Below the pieces are notes generated by a model. The model worked only from the letters and a program-made list of their open reading frames with translations, did not search any database and had not been told where the DNA came from. This document shows positions 1 through 7,468 of a DNA stretch of 40,653 nt, in pieces. A program made the position numbers and the translations under genes. How positions within the stretch are numbered: the first letter of the stretch is position 1; every line of letters begins with the position of its first letter. Source of the stretch: an uncultured Lentisphaerota bacterium (GTDB taxonomy: Bacteria; Verrucomicrobiota; Lentisphaeria; Oligosphaerales; CAITYL01); contig CAITYL010000183.1 in the NCBI GenBank assembly GCA_903896595.1, forward strand, positions 1 to 40,653, written 5' to 3'.

Positions 1-212
1 CGCCCCGCCGTCCGTCCGCCCACTCCACCAAAAACGTGACAACCTCCCGGCTGTCGTGTGCTTCCGCACGCCCTACCGTCACCAACACGGCTTTATGTCA
101 CCGCCGACCGGTCAAGCACAAATCAAATTCGTCAGTGCTGCCGGTGTCCTTGGCATATTTGCATCCCGCTGAAAGTGGCGCTACTCTTAACGCGAGTGGT
201 TTCAACAATAAG

Positions 213-2126
213 ATGAACTCGCCAATGAAGACCAGCAACGCCCCTGGCGGCGACGACAACAACGACTACCGCCAAGTGGTCGAAAACTGCGGGGAAGCGA
301 TCCTGCTCTCGGAACCGCAAGGGGGGGTTGTTGCCGCCAACCCGGCCGCTTGCCGCCTCTTCAAACGCAGCGAGGCCGAAATCTGCGAGATCGGCCGGGC
401 CGGCTTGGTGGATCCGAGCGATCCGCGGTTGCCGACGGCGCTGGCGGAACGCGAAAAAAATGGCGCCTTTGAAGGCATCCTCCGGTTCCAAAGGGCTGAC
501 GGCTCCGTTTTTCCAGGTGAAATATCCTCAACCGTGTATCGGGACGCGAAGGGACGCGTGCGCACCAGCATGCTCATTCGCGACATCACGGAGCGACAAA
601 AACTACAGGCGGCGATCACGGAATCTCTGCGGGAACGAGATACCCTCCTCAGCAATCTGCCGGGCATGGCCTACCGCTGCCGGAACGACCGTGATTGGAC
701 CATGGAGGTGGTCAGCAACGGCTGCCTGGCCCTGACCGGATACGCCGCCGCCGACTTGATCGGCAATACCCGCATCGCGTACGGTCAGCTCATTCATGCC
801 GACGACCGGGAGGGGGTCTGGAAGACCATCCAAGACGCCCTGCAGGCCCACAGCCCCTACCAGATAACGTACCGCATCCAGGCTGCCGACGGCGCCCTCC
901 GCTGGGTCTGGGAACAGGGACAAGGGGTCTTTTCAGCCTCGGGGCAACTGCTGGCGCTGGAAGGATTTATCGCCGATGTCACCAAACGCCGGCAGGCGGA
1001 GGAGGCCCTGCGCGACAGCGAACACGTGCTGCGCTCCATGATCAACGCCATTACCGAATCCGCCTTCATCATAAACACCGACGGAATCGTCTTGGAGCTT
1101 AACGAAACGGCGGGACAGCGGCTGGGGCGGAAACCGGCGGAGCTCATCGGCCGAAACCTGTATGAGTGCCTCCCCGCCGACATTAGGGAATCCCGGCGCG
1201 CCTTTGCGGAACAGGTCATCCGTGACCGGAGCGCCGTCCAGTTCGAGGATGAGCGGTGGGGGCGGCAAATTCTCAACTCGATCTATCCGGTTCTCGATGC
1301 CGGCGGCCGCGTAACCCGACTGGCCATTTTTGGTTATGACATCACCGACCGCAAACACATGGAGTCGGAGAAGGTGGAGCTGGAAGCCAAAAATCAAAAA
1401 CTGCAAAAAGCGGAAAGCCTGGCCCGCATGGCCGGCGCCATTGCCCACCACTTCAACAACCAGCTCCAAGTCGTCATGGGAAATCTGGAACTGGCCATGG
1501 AGAAACCCCCAGAGGACAGCGACCCCCTCAAGGGACTGCGGGAAGCCATGTCCGCCGCCCGCCAGGCGGCCGCGATCAGCGGCCTGATGCTGACCTATCT
1601 TGGCCAAGCCGCGGGGGCGCAAAAGCCGGTGCGTCTGTCCGACCTCTGCCGCCAATACCTGCCAGCGCTTCGGTCCATTCTGCCCAAGGGGGTTACGCTT
1701 GAAACCAACCTCCCCACTCCCGGACCGTTGATCGTGGCCAACGCGCGGCAGATACAGCAACTGCTGGTCAATCTGACGACAAATGCCGGGGAAGCCATGG
1801 AAAACCGGCGGGGTGCCATCCAACTGAATCTCAGCGTCTGCTGGCCCAACGAGTTTCCCGCCACGCCGCCGTTTCCGGCGGATTGGCGACCGCAAGAGCG
1901 GGGGTATGCCTGCCTCGAAGTGGCGGACACGGGCAGTGGCATCGCGCCTGAGTTAATGGACAAGCTGTTCGATCCGTTCTTTTCCACCAAATTTACCGGC
2001 CGTGGTCTCGGCCTGCCGGTGGTACTGGGAATTGCGCGGGCTCATGACGGCTGCGTCATCGTCGCCAGCCAGCCCCGGCGGGGCAGTGTGTTTCGCGTGT
2101 TCCTGCCGGCCCTCCCGGAAGCCTGA
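213..2126 (+). CDS. PAS-domain sensor histidine kinase
   Basis: Predicted sensor kinase of a two-component system, 637 aa from the ATG at 213. The frame is open upstream to 36, but those 59 residues look non-coding; ATG 225 is an alternative start, and neither has a clear ribosome site. It has three PAS folds at about residues 19-128, 146-262 and 272-385, each of the last two preceded by a linker helix. A HisKA-type dimerisation helix follows, with the H-box AHHFNNQL (H412 is the likely phosphorylated histidine). The C-terminal HATPase shows an N box (QQLLVNLTTNAGEAM), G1 (VADTGSGI), F box (FDPFFSTK) and G2 (GRGLGLPVVLGI). There is no transmembrane segment and no receiver domain, so it should be a soluble kinase sensing a cytoplasmic signal. 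No response regulator lies next to it, so its partner is unknown. The family call is secure; the signal is not known. Confidence 0.9.
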   Translation: MNSPMKTSNAPGGDDNNDYRQVVENCGEAILLSEPQGGVVAANPAACRLFKRSEAEICEIGRAGLVDPSDPRLPTALAEREKNGAFEGILRFQRADGSVFPGEISSTVYRDAKGRVRTSMLIRDITERQKLQAAITESLRERDTLLSNLPGMAYRCRNDRDWTMEVVSNGCLALTGYAAADLIGNTRIAYGQLIHADDREGVWKTIQDALQAHSPYQITYRIQAADGALRWVWEQGQGVFSASGQLLALEGFIADVTKRRQAEEALRDSEHVLRSMINAITESAFIINTDGIVLELNETAGQRLGRKPAELIGRNLYECLPADIRESRRAFAEQVIRDRSAVQFEDERWGRQILNSIYPVLDAGGRVTRLAIFGYDITDRKHMESEKVELEAKNQKLQKAESLARMAGAIAHHFNNQLQVVMGNLELAMEKPPEDSDPLKGLREAMSAARQAAAISGLMLTYLGQAAGAQKPVRLSDLCRQYLPALRSILPKGVTLETNLPTPGPLIVANARQIQQLLVNLTTNAGEAMENRRGAIQLNLSVCWPNEFPATPPFPADWRPQERGYACLEVADTGSGIAPELMDKLFDPFFSTKFTGRGLGLPVVLGIARAHDGCVIVASQPRRGSVFRVFLPALPEA

Positions 2127-2171
2127 ACACCCTGGCGGCACGGCAAGATTGCAAATTTCTGCCAAGCCGGC

Positions 2172-2199
2172 TTGCATAGGGGCAAACCCGTGCGATAGT
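2172..2199 (+). promoter_or_regulatory. Possible promoter of tRNA-Lys
   Basis: TTGCAT at 2172-2177 and GATAGT at 2194-2199 are 16 nt apart, and the second lies 20 nt before the mature tRNA 5' end. The matches to sigma-70 consensus are only partial (3/6 and 4/6), so this is a suggestion based mainly on position. The ATAGTAC core recurs upstream of two other genes in this window. Confidence 0.4.
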
Positions 2200-2219
2200 A
2201 CGACTTCGTTTCCACGGGT

Positions 2220-2295
2220 GCACCAGTAGCTCAGTCGGTAGAGCAAGTGACTCTTAATCACTGGGCCGAAGGTTCGAGTCCTTCCTGGTGCACCA
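2220..2295 (+). tRNA. tRNA-Lys (CUU anticodon), CCA encoded
   Basis: A full cloverleaf can be folded by eye. The acceptor stem pairs GCACCAG with CTGGTGC. The anticodon stem AGTGA/TCACT encloses the loop CTCTTAA, giving anticodon CTT (lysine). The T stem GAAGG/CCTTC encloses TTCGAGT, and the variable loop has 5 nt. The discriminator is A2292, and the CCA end is encoded at 2293-2295. The gene stands alone, between the sensor kinase and a block of accessory-type genes, which is a common place for insertions. Confidence 0.97.
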
Positions 2296-2345
2296 TCTCT
2301 GACGATAGTCTAACCGCCGGACCGCCGGTGAAGATGACTTTTAGG

Positions 2346-2375
2346 CCGCCGTCCTCACAAGGGACGGCGGTTTTT
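2346..2375 (+). terminator. Rho-independent terminator after tRNA-Lys
   Basis: A perfect 9-bp stem CCGCCGTCC/GGACGGCGG (2346-2354 with 2362-2370) with a 7-nt loop is followed at once by TTTTTATTT. It lies 50 nt after the tRNA and should end its transcript. Confidence 0.88.
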
Positions 2376-2473
2376 ATTTGGAGCTGAGAGAACCGGTGCA
2401 GCGCCTCGCGGTCGCCCCCACCTCCGAACAAGCCTCCCCTAGGGAGTTTTAACACAAACGTTATTTCCCCTCT

Positions 2474-2555
2474 ATTCTTTTAAAGAATAATCCACTTTCT
2501 TTCAAAGCTAAAATTGCTTGCTATATTCGCGTTCAAAGCAAAGGGGGCTTTGAAC
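2474..2555 (+). promoter_or_regulatory. Inverted repeats in front of the Fic gene
   Basis: Three repeats occupy the leader of the Fic gene. ATTCTTT/AAAGAAT (2474-2480 and 2482-2488) is a 7-bp palindrome with a 1-nt centre. TTCAAAGC occurs at 2501-2508 and again inside a 9-bp inverted repeat, GTTCAAAGC/GCTTTGAAC (2531-2539 and 2547-2555), which ends one base before the ATG. The purine-rich AAAGGGGG, the only plausible ribosome site, spans the loop and first base of this second arm. Either an operator for the C-terminal winged helix of the Fic protein or a translation-controlling hairpin would fit. Confidence 0.5.
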
Positions 2556-2556
2556 G

Positions 2557-3747
2557 ATGATTGCTGAAAATTTTAAATGCCCGGATGCCGGGAGAGTGGT
2601 CAAGACCCATACCGGGTACAGTGCTTTCATCCCGGCACCGTTGCCGCCGAAGCTGGAGTACGACAACGGCTTGGTGTTGTTGCTGTCCCAGGCGGACACT
2701 GCTCTCAGCGAACTCGCGGGGGTGGGCCGGCTTCTGCCCAATCCGCATCTCCTGATTTCGCCGTTGGCTCGGCGGGAAGCGGTGCTGTCGTCGCGCATCG
2801 AAGGCACGCGGGCGACCTTGAGCGATGTGTTGTTGGACGAGGCAGCGGCGCCGAGAGGCGAGAGCCGGGAAACGGATCTGCTGGAAGTCCGGAATTACAT
2901 CATGGCTATGGAATATGGCACGGCACGCCTCGCGGAGCTTCCGCTTTCCCTGCGTTTGGTCTGCGAGCTTCATGCCAAGCTGATGGATGGCGTACGTGGC
3001 AACCATGCCACGCCAGGGGAGTTCCGGCGTTCCCAGAACTGGATTGGGCCGGCGGGGAGTTCGCCGGAGTCTGCACCCTACGTCCCCCCGCCACCGGAGG
3101 AGCTTATGGCGTGTCTTGGGCAGTGGGAACTGTTTCTACATGAGCGTGACCACATGCCCGTGCTCATTCAATGCGCCCTGATGCATGAGCAGTTCGAGGC
3201 CATCCATCCATTCTTGGACGGCAACGGGCGTATTGGGCGCCTGCTGATTACACTGTTCCTGATGGAGCGTGGAAGAATGCGGCAGCCACTGCTCTACCTC
3301 TCCGACTTCATTGAAGCGCACCGCCAGGATTACTATGACCTCCTGCAACGGGTGAGGACGCACGGCGACTGGAACGCCTGGTTGCGTTTCTTCCTTACGG
3401 GGGTTGCGGAGATCGCAAGAGACGCCTCCCGCCGTGCCACCCGCTTGCTGGAGTTGCGGGAGCAATACCGGGTGCAGTTTGCAGGCAAGGCCAATGTCGG
3501 TACGGTCCTGGATCAACTTTTCGTCAATCCATTCATTACTGCGGCGATGGCAGCGGAGACGCTGAAGTCCAGCACACCGACGGCAAGCCGGACTTTGGGC
3601 ATACTGGAAACGGCTGGCGTACTCCGAGAGATCAGCGGACGCAAGTGGGGACGTACTTGGCTGGCCGGAACCATTCTTGATGTCATCCAAGAAACGCCCA
3701 CTTGCCCCATCCTTTTCAACCCTGCGCCGGTGATTCCCGGCCGGTGA
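2557..3747 (+). CDS. Fic-domain AMPylase with N-terminal inhibitory helix and C-terminal winged helix
   Basis: Fic proteins move AMP (sometimes another nucleotide) from ATP to a hydroxyl group on a target protein. The core motif HPFLDGNGRIGR is intact at 217-228, with catalytic H217 and the phosphate-binding D221 to R228. The inhibitory motif S-x-x-x-E-G is present at 78-83 (SSRIEG), so this is a class II Fic protein whose own N-terminal helix holds it inactive. The first ~100 residues match the Fic N-terminal region, and the last ~90 look like a winged helix (TAAMAAETLKSSTPTASRTL), probably DNA-binding. The ATG at 2557 follows an inverted repeat that may be its own operator. It is convergent with the nuclease gene downstream. 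No antitoxin gene is needed or visible, because the inhibitory helix is in cis. The target is unknown. Confidence 0.93.
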   Translation: MIAENFKCPDAGRVVKTHTGYSAFIPAPLPPKLEYDNGLVLLLSQADTALSELAGVGRLLPNPHLLISPLARREAVLSSRIEGTRATLSDVLLDEAAAPRGESRETDLLEVRNYIMAMEYGTARLAELPLSLRLVCELHAKLMDGVRGNHATPGEFRRSQNWIGPAGSSPESAPYVPPPPEELMACLGQWELFLHERDHMPVLIQCALMHEQFEAIHPFLDGNGRIGRLLITLFLMERGRMRQPLLYLSDFIEAHRQDYYDLLQRVRTHGDWNAWLRFFLTGVAEIARDASRRATRLLELREQYRVQFAGKANVGTVLDQLFVNPFITAAMAAETLKSSTPTASRTLGILETAGVLREISGRKWGRTWLAGTILDVIQETPTCPILFNPAPVIPGR

Positions 3748-3858
3748 CCGCCTGCGGCACGACGTATGTCAACACCTTGTGACCGGGGCAGCAACCGACC
3801 AAGTAACCGGTGTTGCCCAGAAGGCATGCCAACTCAAGCTCCCCCAACATCCACCCAA

Positions 3859-4977
3859 CTATCGAGCTGATGATTCGCGACTACTGGCGGACGGTTTGTC
3901 CCAATTCTTAAAAACTTCCTTCAAACGCTCCACCGTATGGCGCCACTTGGGTGTTGTAGGCTGGCAAACCGTATTTTGGTTCCCAAACAAACCGACTTCC
4001 TTAACGGCTTTGCTCTCAGGAAGCGTGTCGAGCCACTCAACACGGACAAAATATTCTGCTTCTTCGGGATCTCCGGCTCTACGCCGCAACGCATCCTTCG
4101 AACTGAGGACATCAAGAGCCAGGCATTCACCGCCATTTATCTTCACATTGAACTCATTGACGGATTGATAGGCCTCAGTCACGCGCCCAACACCGACATA
4201 ACCGGATTGAGGAATCTTTACCCAAACACGATCCCCTGGGGAGAGCAGCTTGAGGGTCCGACTATACCAACTGCCACCGCACGCGCTGATGAACCCATAG
4301 GTACGTGCGTCATCCCATGTGCAATCGCCACCGAAGGAAACGTAGTATTCTCCGTTCCATGGAGCTTTTTCGCCGGTGGATTTTGTCGTTGCGATGACAT
4401 TGGTCTGCGTTTTACTAGGGTCGATGAACCAAGCACGGCTCAATAGCTGTTCGGAACCAGATTGGAACACCTGGAAGAAAAGGACATTGATCGCAATATC
4501 GCGCGCATTGAGATAGGTGACGATGCGCTCGGTCGAGTCATCAAGTTCTGCGGCCACGAGAATGATCTGGTGCGATGAGTTGAGATTTTCCTCGTCCAAC
4601 TCTGCGTTGAATTTTTTCTTGAACTCGTCGTCAAGATTTTTCCCCTTGGAAAATCGTTGGTATATCTGGACGATTTTATCCGCGGTAAGCGTCTCTACCC
4701 AAGACGCATAGTCAAGGGCCTGCGCAACGATTTCGCGCGGGGTCCGGTTACGCTTGAGTTCAATCAGTATGAGCGAGGCGTCCGGCGCAATCGCCAACAG
4801 GTCGATGCGCCCATTCGGGCCGGTTTGTTCCTGCCGACCGATGAGCATCCAGTCGTCCGACAAGATTTCCGGCGCAACGATGATCATGTCCTCCAACTGC
4901 TGTTCCGAGAGCAGGGAGGACGTGGGCAGTGGCAAAGGTTTAGGGCCGACTTTCCAAATGGCGTGCTTAATAGGCAT
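3859..4977 (-). CDS. PD-(D/E)XK nuclease (NucS/DUF91-like) with PUA/EVE-like C-terminal domain
   Basis: Start chosen at the ATG at 4977 because GGGAGGAG lies about 10 nt upstream; a longer frame to 5010 has no such site. The N-terminal half carries a PD-(D/E)XK nuclease core: D59 in GRIDLLAI, then E73 and K75 in ILIELKRN, then Q86 and Y90 in QALDY. This pattern is known from NucS/DUF91 and related RecB-like nucleases. The C-terminal ~150 residues (about 210-360) form a separate domain with YYVSFG, YGFISACGG and the segment PGDRVWVKIPQSGYVGVGRV. I read this as a PUA/EVE-like fold, which in other nucleases recognises modified bases; that is inference. Lying next to a Fic gene and a tRNA, it fits a restriction or repair role in a small accessory island. 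It could also be a plain repair nuclease. Confidence 0.78.
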   Translation of the reverse strand: MPIKHAIWKVGPKPLPLPTSSLLSEQQLEDMIIVAPEILSDDWMLIGRQEQTGPNGRIDLLAIAPDASLILIELKRNRTPREIVAQALDYASWVETLTADKIVQIYQRFSKGKNLDDEFKKKFNAELDEENLNSSHQIILVAAELDDSTERIVTYLNARDIAINVLFFQVFQSGSEQLLSRAWFIDPSKTQTNVIATTKSTGEKAPWNGEYYVSFGGDCTWDDARTYGFISACGGSWYSRTLKLLSPGDRVWVKIPQSGYVGVGRVTEAYQSVNEFNVKINGGECLALDVLSSKDALRRRAGDPEEAEYFVRVEWLDTLPESKAVKEVGLFGNQNTVCQPTTPKWRHTVERLKEVFKNWDKPSASSRESSAR

Positions 4978-5120
4978 AGACCGTAAACTCCTCCCGTTCG
5001 AGTCCGCCAACCACCATTCAGGGTCGCTTGAGGGTCCATGACCTGATGCCGTTGGCCGAATTCCAACGCGTACCGTGACGTACCCCCAAACGCGTTAACC
5101 GTTCCGCAAATATGGCATGA

Positions 5121-5676
5121 CACACCCCGCGTAACAAGGGTTACAGGGATACCTCAGAAGAAGTCCTCGCGATCCTCACAGACGAGCATCGCCATGCCAG
5201 TCGTCTTGATCCGGAGGTTGACCCTAGCGCAGTCCTGTCGTTCAAGTCGTCTGTTGCCGACTGGCGGGATGCCTGCGATCTAATTGACTGGCGAGCCCTT
5301 GGCCATGGCTCTGAACAAAGCGTGGAGCATCGATCTTGAAGACTTGGACTGGGAATCCGTTTTGGAACCATCGGAAACACGAACCTTGCGCGAGGTGTGT
5401 GAACTCATTGCGCAGCAGGCCAAAGTCAACAAGGTCTCGCCTGTTGCTTTCCTCGGGGGCCGGTGTTCTGCAAACCGAGCGTTTCAGGAGATCCGCGTTG
5501 CAATCGTTGCCGGGATCGCAGGATCGCTTTATGCCCTCTGGTTCCTTGCGGCATTCGCCCTGATGTTCGACGCGGGTTACATTCCGCTCCAATTGTTCCG
5601 CGGACGACTGGAGATTCCGGAAATCGCCACTCTCGGAGAATTGGCAGAGAGAATAGGTGGATTTGGAGAAGCCTGA
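5121..5676 (+). pseudogene. Frameshifted hypothetical gene (two overlapping reading frames)
   Basis: Two adjacent reading frames look coding and read as one protein split by a shift. The first, open from 5121 and without any ATG, gives segments such as SEEVLAILTDEHRHASRLD and VADWRDACDLIDWRALG. The second opens near the ATG at 5305 with MALNKAWSIDLEDLDW and continues TLREVCELIAQQA to the stop at 5676. The join is natural at GGC-C-ATGGCTCTG: dropping one base gives WRALG followed directly by MALNKAW. The 5' end is also damaged, since the only nearby ATG (5117) is in another frame and stops after five codons. If 5305 is a real start, the second half is a 123-aa protein. I do not know its function. 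Confidence 0.5.
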
Positions 5677-6064
5677 TCTGATGGCGAACAACAGACTGGT
5701 GCGTATTGTCGCTAAACGCGCCAAACGCACAGTCTGAACATTAACCTGTTTAACGTGGGTGTGTCCCGCCCGAATCATCCCAGACAGACAACAGCCGATT
5801 TTTTGCTGTTCGCCCCGGCGCCGGTTTCGATTCCGGGGCACCGCCCCGGCGCCCGCTACCAATTTCAAAAACAAGATTATAGTACTTCTGTTTTGCCGGT
5901 TCCCCGGCCAAGGGGACCGTTTCGGGTGAGTGCAAGATGATGCACCATCTACATCTTATGTCCTCCGGCACTGGCCGGCCGCGAGCGTGATTTTCACCCT
6001 CCCTGCCGGCCTGTGGTATATACAGGAGCAGGGTAGCGGCGCAAGCCGCAGGAGACGAATCACC
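5677..6064. other. 388-bp gap before the aminotransferase gene
   Basis: I see no convincing gene here. It holds a small hairpin ACAGC/GCTGT (5790-5808), a GC-rich hairpin GCCCCGG/CCGGGGC (5812-5818 with 5833-5839), and an 11-nt direct repeat GCCCCGGCGCC (5812-5822 and 5843-5853). TTATAGTACT at 5877-5886 is identical to the sequence in front of aspS and may be a promoter -10 region, leaving a leader of about 180 nt. Confidence 0.5.
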
Positions 6065-7366
6065 ATGACGAATCGCGTGGATGCACAGGCAGCGGCGTTG
6101 AACGAGGTGATCACGGCGGCGAATCCCGCCGTGGCCGACATGTTGTCGACGCGCGGACGCCGGATCTATTTTCCCAAACTCGGCATTCTCGCCCAATCCG
6201 GGGAAGCACGGGGCAAGACGATCAACGCCACCATCGGCACCGCCCTGGCAGAGGATGGAGCACCACTGTGCCTGCCGTCCATCGCCTCCCAAATGAATCT
6301 GCCCAAAGGGGCCGCCTTTCCCTACGCCCCCAGTCCCGGCGTGCCGGATCTCCGCCAGCAATGGGGCAAAATGCTGCTCGATAAAAGTCCGGAACTCGCC
6401 GGCAAGACGTTTAGCCAGCCGCTGGTCACCTGCGCCCTGACCCACGGGCTGAGCATGGCCGCCTACCTCTTCTGCGACGACGGCGATGTCCTGCTCACCC
6501 CTGACCTGTATTGGGAAAACTACGACCTAATTTTTGGCATTTCCTACGGCACCACCATCGCCACCTACCCCACCTTCACCCCGGCGGGCGGCTTCAATCT
6601 CGACGGCCTGCGCAAAGCCATGGCCGCGCACGCCGGCAACAAGCTGGTGATTTCACTGAACTTCCCCAACAATCCGACCGGCTACACGCTGCTGGAAAAG
6701 GAAGTGCCGGAGCTGAAGAAACTGCTGGTCGCCGAAGCCCAGGCCGGCCGGCGCCTGGTGGTGCTGCTCGATGACGCCTATTTCGGCCTGGTTTTTGAGA
6801 ACGGCGTCTACCGGCAATCCCTGTTCGCGGACCTGTGCGACGCCCATGAAAACCTGTTGGCGGTCAAGCTGGACGGCCCGACCAAGGAAGATTACGTCTG
6901 GGGCTTCCGCGTCGGCTTCATCACCTTTGGCGTCAAGGGCGGCACCCCCGCCCTCTACCAGGCCTTGGAGGCCAAGTGCGCCGGCGCCATCCGCGCCAAC
7001 ATCTCCAACGCCTCCATGCCGGCCCAGTCCATGTTGCTGGCCGCGTGGAAAAACCCCGCCTATGCCGTCGAAAAACAGCAGGCCTATGACACGCTCAAAA
7101 CCCGCTACCAGGAAATTCGGCGGGTGCTGGCCGCCCATCCGGAATACCGCGAAGCATTCATGGCGCTCCCCTACAACTCCGGCTATTTCATGTGCGTGAA
7201 GCCCTGCCGCGCCGATCCGGAAAAGGTGCGCCAGAAGCTGCTCGCGGACCACTCCACCGGGGTAATTTCCCTGTGCGGCATTCTGCGCATCGCCTTTTCC
7301 GCCACGCCACTGGCCAAGATCGAGCCGCTCTTCGCCAGCCTGTACCAGGCCTGCCAGGCGGTCTGA
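6065..7366 (+). CDS. PLP-dependent aminotransferase, class I/II fold
   Basis: A 433-aa aminotransferase of fold type I. The start at 6065 is supported by AGGAG about 10 nt upstream; the frame is open to 5930, but that part is not coding-like. Family signs are NFPNNPTGY (the conserved Asn-Pro that contacts the carboxylate and cofactor), LLDDAYFG (Asp/Tyr that bind the PLP ring), and LDGPTKEDYVWGFRVGF, whose lysine should form the Schiff base with PLP. The Arg in the C-terminal LRIAFSATPL is the usual substrate-carboxylate ligand. It moves an amino group between an amino acid and a 2-oxo acid in the cytoplasm. Substrate cannot be read from sequence; the divergence from AspC and DapL suggests a lineage-specific subfamily. 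aspS follows after 102 bp with its own promoter-like sequence. Confidence 0.88.
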   Translation: MTNRVDAQAAALNEVITAANPAVADMLSTRGRRIYFPKLGILAQSGEARGKTINATIGTALAEDGAPLCLPSIASQMNLPKGAAFPYAPSPGVPDLRQQWGKMLLDKSPELAGKTFSQPLVTCALTHGLSMAAYLFCDDGDVLLTPDLYWENYDLIFGISYGTTIATYPTFTPAGGFNLDGLRKAMAAHAGNKLVISLNFPNNPTGYTLLEKEVPELKKLLVAEAQAGRRLVVLLDDAYFGLVFENGVYRQSLFADLCDAHENLLAVKLDGPTKEDYVWGFRVGFITFGVKGGTPALYQALEAKCAGAIRANISNASMPAQSMLLAAWKNPAYAVEKQQAYDTLKTRYQEIRRVLAAHPEYREAFMALPYNSGYFMCVKPCRADPEKVRQKLLADHSTGVISLCGILRIAFSATPLAKIEPLFASLYQACQAV

Positions 7367-7415
7367 TCCAAACGACCGCGTTCATAAACGTCCGCGAAAA
7401 GTGCGGGAAATCGCG

Positions 7416-7425
7416 TTATAGTACT
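7416..7425 (+). promoter_or_regulatory. Possible -10 element of aspS
   Basis: TTATAGTACT lies about 45 nt before the aspS ATG and is identical to 5877-5886 before the aminotransferase gene; ATAGTAC also precedes tRNA-Lys. TATAGT is a fair -10 hexamer, but no clear -35 is visible. Confidence 0.4.
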
Positions 7426-7468
7426 GGCTTTTTTGCAGCCCACCCCCAAGCGCGGATTTTATCTGACC

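Noticed and set aside
36..212. N-terminal extension of the sensor kinase
   Set aside because: The 59 extra residues have no domain and a non-coding composition, and an ATG at 213 or 225 fits the start of the PAS region.
5812..5853. Riboswitch in front of the aminotransferase gene
   Set aside because: GC-rich hairpins and a direct repeat are present, but no known riboswitch core could be recognised.
5750..6445. 231-aa minus-strand frame
   Set aside because: Mostly antisense to the aminotransferase; the rest spans a hairpin-rich gap.
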